Positions 59,888 through 64,000 of a stretch of 64,000 nt of DNA are shown here, in pieces. How positions within the stretch are numbered: the first letter of the stretch is position 1; the number at the start of each line of letters is the position of its first letter. Location of the stretch: contig NZ_BBOM01000007.1 of NCBI RefSeq assembly GCF_000974485.1, forward strand, positions 496,001 to 560,000. The letters are read 5' to 3'. Under the pieces are notes generated by a model that worked only from the letters and a program-made list of their open reading frames with translations, did not search any database and was not told the origin of the DNA. The position numbers were made by a program, and so were the translations under genes. The stretch comes from Streptomyces sp. NBRC 109706. Lineage in GTDB: Bacteria; Actinomycetota; Actinomycetes; Streptomycetales; Streptomycetaceae.

Positions 59888-61339
59888 TCATCGGACGGTC
59901 GCCTCGCTTTCCTGATAGGAGAACTCACCGACCTGCGCGGCATCCTGGGACCACGGACTGTCCATGCTCAGCGAGAGTCCAGGAAGCTCCGCGAAAGGAA
60001 TCTGCGGACTCCAACCACCTGGAATATTGGGCTGGATAATTGCATCATCCCCCGATGTGAGAACGGCTGTCCCGGCACCTACGCCCACCCCGACACCCTC
60101 GAAAAGGCTGGCCCGTTGTGCTGCGGTGGTGCTGCCTGCACGTGCACTGGTGGCGGCACCCATGTCCGTCAAGTTCATAGCCTGACGCCAGTCCCCCGCA
60201 CGCGAGAAGGGGTTCCCCCCGGTGAAGGGAGCACGCAGGCTACCGGCCAGATCCGGACCGAGATTCCGGAAGGCGTGCCGCCCCCAGCCTAGAGGGCCGA
60301 GCGGAACGGAGCGCCCAAACACGTTCAACGGCTGTCTGGCGATATTGGTGACCTCCCTGGCATAGCGATATCCCCGCAGCGCCTCGCCCGGAGTGGCACG
60401 GGTAAGACGTCGGATCCTGCTGAGCCGCGCCGCTGCCGATGCTCCAGGAGCCGTTGTTCTCCGTACGTTGTTGGCCGCCCGATAGACGCCTCGTCCACGC
60501 GCGGCACGCGCCGCGACTCCGGCTACTCGGCCGATGCCGAACGTGAGAAGTCCGATGGAATCCATCAGGACCCCCTTCCAATTCCCCTGAAGGACGTTCA
60601 CCGTCAGGGAGATCGCGGTAGCAACGGCGGCTACGGCGCCCAGCGCCGCGCCCAACACCGGGACCCAGCAGAGAAGCAGTGAGGCTATGCCCGCGATCAT
60701 CGCTATCTGGCCCGCCAGGGCCCCCAGGAGATTCAAGGCCTGAGTGAGGGCGGCCCCAGCGCGGTCCCAGAAACCGTCGGTGAGGCCGTCTCCGCCGATG
60801 AAGTCACCGATAGCATCCGCAGCTCGCTGGGCGGCGACGTCCTTGTCCTCAATAACTTCGGCCAACCGCAGGCGCAGCCGCTGTATCTCAGCCTGCGCAC
60901 TATCCAACTGACCTTGCAGTGAAGCGTGTTGATCGTGGGTTTCAGAGTTCTCGTCTTCCGCTGCCTCAATCCTTGGGACGAGCCGGTCCAGTTCCGCCTG
61001 AGCCTGCTGTGCCTGGCGGCGGAGTTCCAGGCTCTCCTCCTGCGCTTCGCGCAGTTCGGGCCAGTACCCGGCTAAGGCGTTGGCCGTGGCGTCATAGCGG
61101 CCGTATGCGTGGAACACGTCGTCGGACAGCTCCGTGGCTTTCTCGCGAAAGGCCTCCCCGGCGTCGGACTGCCAACCGTCCTCGCTGTCGGTCACGTCCT
61201 CCAGCAGCTCACGGGCCCGTTGGATGGAATCGGCAGTGCGCCGGTAACGGGCTGCGGCCTCCTGCACCAACTCCCAGTCACCGGGAAGGGGATCGATGCC
61301 CCACTCAATCAGCGGGTACCAGTCCGTCGGGCGACTCAT
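59888..61339 (-). CDS. Putative type VII-secreted membrane-inserting protein
   Basis: A 483-residue protein. Residues 1-100 form the helical hairpin of putative T7SS-secreted proteins (GIDPLPGDWELVQEAAARYRRTADSIQRARELLEDV, then GWQSDAGEAFREKATELSDD with Trp56). Residues about 100-175 are a strong coiled coil. Residues about 195-275 hold several hydrophobic helices (AGQIAMIAGIASLLLCWVPVLGAALGAVAAVATAISL...). Residues 300-483 match no toxin domain I know. It starts 3 bp after the WXG100-like gene. Pore formation or membrane delivery of the C-terminal part are possible roles; both are inferences. Confidence 0.75.
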   Translation of the reverse strand: MSRPTDWYPLIEWGIDPLPGDWELVQEAAARYRRTADSIQRARELLEDVTDSEDGWQSDAGEAFREKATELSDDVFHAYGRYDATANALAGYWPELREAQEESLELRRQAQQAQAELDRLVPRIEAAEDENSETHDQHASLQGQLDSAQAEIQRLRLRLAEVIEDKDVAAQRAADAIGDFIGGDGLTDGFWDRAGAALTQALNLLGALAGQIAMIAGIASLLLCWVPVLGAALGAVAAVATAISLTVNVLQGNWKGVLMDSIGLLTFGIGRVAGVAARAARGRGVYRAANNVRRTTAPGASAAARLSRIRRLTRATPGEALRGYRYAREVTNIARQPLNVFGRSVPLGPLGWGRHAFRNLGPDLAGSLRAPFTGGNPFSRAGDWRQAMNLTDMGAATSARAGSTTAAQRASLFEGVGVGVGAGTAVLTSGDDAIIQPNIPGGWSPQIPFAELPGLSLSMDSPWSQDAAQVGEFSYQESEATVR

Positions 61340-61342
61340 TGC

Positions 61343-61630
61343 TCAGCCCTCCCCCTGTAACGCGTTGGCCAGTTCGGACTCAATGCCGTCGTAGCTGTCT
61401 CCAGCCGCCTGGGCCAGTTCTGCGAACTTGGTAAGGCCCTCCATCAACTTGCTCCGGTGAACACGCCAGTTCGACGCGAACTGTTCCAATTCGTGGGCGA
61501 GGTCGCCGTGGCAGACCTCCTCCGCATAGTCCGAGGCGATGTCTTCAGCACCCTCGAACTCGCCGGCAACGAATCGTAGTTTGTTACCGAGTTCCTGGAC
61601 GTCATCGACAGAGACTGTCAGATCGGACAT
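61343..61630 (-). CDS. WXG100-like type VII secretion partner
   Basis: A 95-residue all-helical protein with the ESAT-6/WXG100 length and layout: helix 1 DVQELGNKLRFVAGEFEGAEDIASDYAE, a turn carrying Trp55 (ASNWRVHRS), then helix 2 LMEGLTKFAELAQAAGDSYDGIESELANAL with the YxxxE-type export motif YDGIE. The WXG glycine is replaced (WRV). Such proteins pair with larger cargo for export through the ESX/T7SS machine. It lies 3 bp upstream of the large cargo gene. Confidence 0.8.
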   Translation of the reverse strand: MSDLTVSVDDVQELGNKLRFVAGEFEGAEDIASDYAEEVCHGDLAHELEQFASNWRVHRSKLMEGLTKFAELAQAAGDSYDGIESELANALQGEG

Positions 61631-61690
61631 ACCTTTCCCCTCTCAGTGATATCGATTAGGGTTCCGCTAGCCGCTCCTCTCCCGAGGAGC

Positions 61691-62356
61691 TCAAGACGTG
61701 TAGGTCCAGCGCAACGAGGCCGCGATGGCCTCGAACATCTCCACTTGTGCGTCGGCGATCTCAGGGACCGGCATCGGCGTACTGAATGTCAGCAGCAACC
61801 AGGCGCCCGAGTTCGGCACAGGAAGATAGAAGTCGAGGACGGTGTTGGGCTGATCCTCTGGCTGGCCCAGCCCTTTGGTCTCCTCCGTGTGTTCCGTGCG
61901 TCTACAACGCACGGCCGGCCCGGAGGGCAGCGTGACCGTATCGATCTCGGCCGCCCGGCCGTGCGCGCCACGAAGGCTGTCGGCGATGGTGTCGACAGGC
62001 AGCGGCCCGGGATGTTCGGGATCTCCGGACGCCGCCGTAACCAACAGGCTGGCAGGGACGGGAATTCCGAGCACAGCGTGAGTGGAAAGGTACAACTCGA
62101 TTCCGTCACGCTCGGCGGCGGACTCCACCATGGCCGTGAGCATCTGTCGGAATTCATGACGGCGAGCGGCGTGTTGATCCCGATTCGGATAGGCGGCGTC
62201 CACCAGGGACCGAAGGGAAGCGTCACGCTTCTGCCGCGACCGCAGTGGTACGCGGAACCAATCCGTCGGTGTGATCAGGCGGTACGTGGACGGTAATCGC
62301 GGCGGGCCCGACCGTTCCGCTGTCGGGTTGGCGACATACGGCGCTTGATGGCTCAC
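61691..62356 (-). CDS. Protein of unknown function in a type VII secretion cargo operon (paralogue C)
   Basis: A 221-residue soluble protein, first gene of the operon. It shares the pattern of the two downstream proteins: helical EFRQMLTAMVESAAERDGIELYLST, the strand VTLPSGPAVRCRRTEHTE, DFYLPVPNSGAWLLLTFSTPMP, and a final helix AQVEMFEAIAASLRW. The Arg-rich SGPAVRCRR and the SLRW end are typical of actinobacterial proteins found next to WXG100 genes. The start is a GTG at 62356. Presence of three family members around one cargo suggests roles in folding, targeting or immunity. Confidence 0.72.
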   Translation of the reverse strand: MSHQAPYVANPTAERSGPPRLPSTYRLITPTDWFRVPLRSRQKRDASLRSLVDAAYPNRDQHAARRHEFRQMLTAMVESAAERDGIELYLSTHAVLGIPVPASLLVTAASGDPEHPGPLPVDTIADSLRGAHGRAAEIDTVTLPSGPAVRCRRTEHTEETKGLGQPEDQPNTVLDFYLPVPNSGAWLLLTFSTPMPVPEIADAQVEMFEAIAASLRWTYTS

Positions 62357-62522
62357 GTGTTCCCCCCAGGGTTCCGTGACGCTTGGTCAACGAGTGAACA
62401 CGAACCTACCAGTAGCGCTGCGGACGGTGGCCATGGGATGCCGCAGCGTGAGATCACTGCGGTCGATGCGGTTGCGTGCGGCTGTCCATGGACTCCGTGG
62501 CCAGCTGGTTCCTGGTTGTCCG

Positions 62523-63413
62523 CTACGGCTGGGGCGGGGTGGGGCGTTGTCGGTCGAGGCGGGTGCGTTGGGCTTTGGTCAGGTGCAGGGCGGCTGCCGC
62601 GACGTTCTGTTCCAGGTGCTTGATGCTGGCGGTTCCCGGGATGGGGAGGATCACCGGGGAGTGGTCCAACAGCCAGGCGAGCGCCACCTGGGCGGGGGTC
62701 GCGTCGAGTTCGGCGGCGATGGCCGCGACCTCTTCCGCCGCTGCCGATTCGGCCGCTCCCGAGTCGGCCGTCGCCGACGTCGCGGTGTGGACGGTGTGCA
62801 CCGGGCGCCACGGCAGGAAGGCTATGCCGGCCGCCTCGCAGGCCGCGAGCACCGGCTCGTGCTCGGCGTCCAACAGGTTGTAGCGGTTCTGCACGCTGGC
62901 CACATCGATGATCTTTCTGGCCTGGTCGAGATCGTCGACGCTGATCTCGGAGAGCCCGATCCGGCCGATCTTGCCCTCGGCCTGGAGATCCCGCAGCGTG
63001 CCGATCTGGTCGGCGAGCGGCACCTCGGGGTCTATTCGGTGCAGTTGGAGCAGTTCCAGGCGTTCGAACCGCAGCCGGGCCAGCGCCCGGTCGACCTGGT
63101 CGCGCAGCACCTCGGGGCGCCCGTCGAGCGCCCACTCGCCTGACTCCGCCGAGCGGGCGACACCGATCTTGGTGGTGACCAGGACCCCCTCGGGGAACGG
63201 GTGAAGGGCCTCGACGATCAGCTCCTCGTTGGCCCCGCCGCCGTAGAGAAAGGCGGTGTCGATCAGGGTGACGCCCAGCTCGACGACCCTGCGCAGCACC
63301 GCCAGGGAGCCCTCGCGGGGTGGGCCTTCCTCCGTCGGCAGTCGCATGGCACCGAAGCCCAGCCGGCCCACCTCCAGATCCCCACCGATGCGGAACGTGC
63401 TCGAACTTGTCAT
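62523..63413 (-). CDS. Aldo/keto reductase
   Basis: A 296-residue TIM-barrel NADPH oxidoreductase. The catalytic tetrad is visible: Asp and Tyr in LIDTAFLYGGGANEE (about 50-58), Lys in VLVTTKIG (about 80) and His in LELLQLHRIDPEVPL (about 123). A short Ala/Ser/Glu insertion (TSATADSGAAESAAAEE, about 215) precedes the last barrel helices. C-terminal PVILPIPGTASIKHLEQNV binds NADPH. Substrate unknown. Confidence 0.9.
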   Translation of the reverse strand: MTSSSTFRIGGDLEVGRLGFGAMRLPTEEGPPREGSLAVLRRVVELGVTLIDTAFLYGGGANEELIVEALHPFPEGVLVTTKIGVARSAESGEWALDGRPEVLRDQVDRALARLRFERLELLQLHRIDPEVPLADQIGTLRDLQAEGKIGRIGLSEISVDDLDQARKIIDVASVQNRYNLLDAEHEPVLAACEAAGIAFLPWRPVHTVHTATSATADSGAAESAAAEEVAAIAAELDATPAQVALAWLLDHSPVILPIPGTASIKHLEQNVAAAALHLTKAQRTRLDRQRPTPPQP

Positions 63414-63572
63414 CCGGTCAGCCTCCGTTGAACTCGCTCGGCCACGTTAGCAAGGGGCACTGACATCCCCGCTGTGGAAGATCGGGGGTGGAAGGACGGT
63501 CCGGAAAAACATAGGGGCGGCGGGTTCGTTCACATCACGTTTGCACGGGGGTTCCTAGGTTCGGGGCATGAA

Positions 63573-63836
63573 ATGTCGGGGCGCCTCCAGCGGGCGGCCG
63601 ATCGACTCCAGGCGACCATCGACGAGTTGCTGATCGAGGCGCGGGGCCGGGCCCGCACGCTCGACCGGGCTCCCGCCGATCTGACGGCCCTGGCGTGGCC
63701 ACGACGATATGCGGGGGCCGGCCTGGGCCTGCCGATCGCCTACCAGATAGCCGAGGCCCATGGGGGGCGCCTCACGGTCGCCTCCTCTGGGCCCTGCGGT
63801 GACGGCTGCGTCTTCCGTCTCTCCCCGCGCCGCTGA
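63573..63836 (+). pseudogene. Remnant of a sensor histidine kinase
   Basis: The 87-residue frame from ATG 63573 reads RLQRAADRLQATIDELLIEARGRARTLDRAPADLTALAW, which is the end of a HisKA/linker region. It then jumps to GAGLGLPIAYQIAEAHGGRLTVASSGPCGDGCVFRLSPRR, the G2 box and C-terminus of the HATPase domain. The N box and G1 box that should lie between are missing, as are all sensor domains. I read this as an in-frame internal deletion. An in-frame GTG at 63474 adds no kinase sequence. It cannot bind ATP normally. Confidence 0.7.
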
Positions 63837-63919
63837 CCTGGCCGGCCGCCCACCGCCCGGGGCCGGCCGGGGCCGGCTGTCTGGCGGAGGCCAGGGCTCG
63901 GCGGGCCGCGGACCCCGCG

Positions 63920-64000
63920 ATGAGCGAGGAGGAGACCGGGCTCCTCGACGACGCCATCCGCCTGGTGCTCGCGCACACACCCCCGTCGGCCGGCGGCAAT
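63920..64000 (+). CDS. 5' fragment of a gene cut by the window edge
   Basis: An open frame from ATG 63920 (MSEEETGLLDDAIRLVLAHTPP...) runs off the end. The same frame is open upstream and has helical, Ala-rich composition (LAEARARRAADPAM), so the true start may be earlier. The product cannot be named from 27 codons. Confidence 0.35.
   Translation, partial: MSEEETGLLDDAIRLVLAHTPPSAGGN

Noticed and set aside
61343..62356. A complete ESX secretion system
   Set aside because: No EccB, EccC, EccD, EccE or mycosin gene is present in the window; only cargo-type genes are seen.

Overview
The window is chromosomal DNA of a Streptomyces-like actinomycete. GC is very high, with near-total G/C at third codon positions, and GTG and TTG starts are frequent. 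Typical families of this group are present: paired XRE-DUF5753/DUF397 genes, Asp23/Gls24 proteins with an ECF sigma factor, a DUF574 methyltransferase, MsiK-dependent-type sugar importers without their own ATPase, a DmdR-type iron box and an orphan type VII secretion cargo cluster. No rRNA, tRNA or CRISPR array was seen.

Layout. 0-5.5 kb: lipoprotein, primase/polymerase-like protein, dimethylargininase, Rsm22-type methyltransferase and a Bcr/CflA efflux pump. 5.9-10.7 kb: envelope-stress locus with an ECF sigma factor, a zinc-finger/Asp23 fusion, two more Asp23 proteins, a small membrane protein and a YihY/BrkB protein whose tail carries five in-frame DNA palindromes. 10.6-22.3 kb: enzymes and regulators, namely an old yellow enzyme with divergent MerR, an ArsR/DUF5937 regulator with a divergent MFS pump, a racemase, a GNAT protein, two APH-like kinases, a formylglycine-generating enzyme, a quinone reductase and YdcF. 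22.4-25.3 kb: an accessory island of small genes with an XRE/DUF397 pair facing an operon of two CxxC/HPDH proteins and two Nudix-like proteins without the catalytic motif. 25.3-30.7 kb: SDR, acetyltransferase-TetR-MFS operon with a perfect 162-bp tandem duplication, and a TnpB (IS200/IS605-type) element.

30.8-36.9 kb: ribose/galactose-type ABC importer, LacI regulator and secreted GH26 mannanase. 37.1-43.1 kb: DUF574 methyltransferase, then an iron-controlled divergent locus of a siderophore-interacting flavoprotein and two half-ABC transporters with complementary degenerate ATPase motifs. 44.9-53.7 kb: a fructan utilisation locus with secreted GH32, fructokinase, an importer without ATPase subunit, cytosolic GH32 and LacI. 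54-58 kb: DUF1648 protein, HtpG, MerR and a polysaccharide deacetylase. 58.2-62.4 kb: type VII secretion cargo operon with a WXG100-like protein, a large membrane-spanning cargo and three related proteins of unknown function. 62.5-64 kb: aldo/keto reductase, a collapsed histidine kinase and a gene fragment at the edge.

Short intergenic tandem repeats (10-16-bp units) are common, and several clean operator palindromes sit in divergent intergenic gaps. All functions are read from sequence motifs and gene context; no database search was run.
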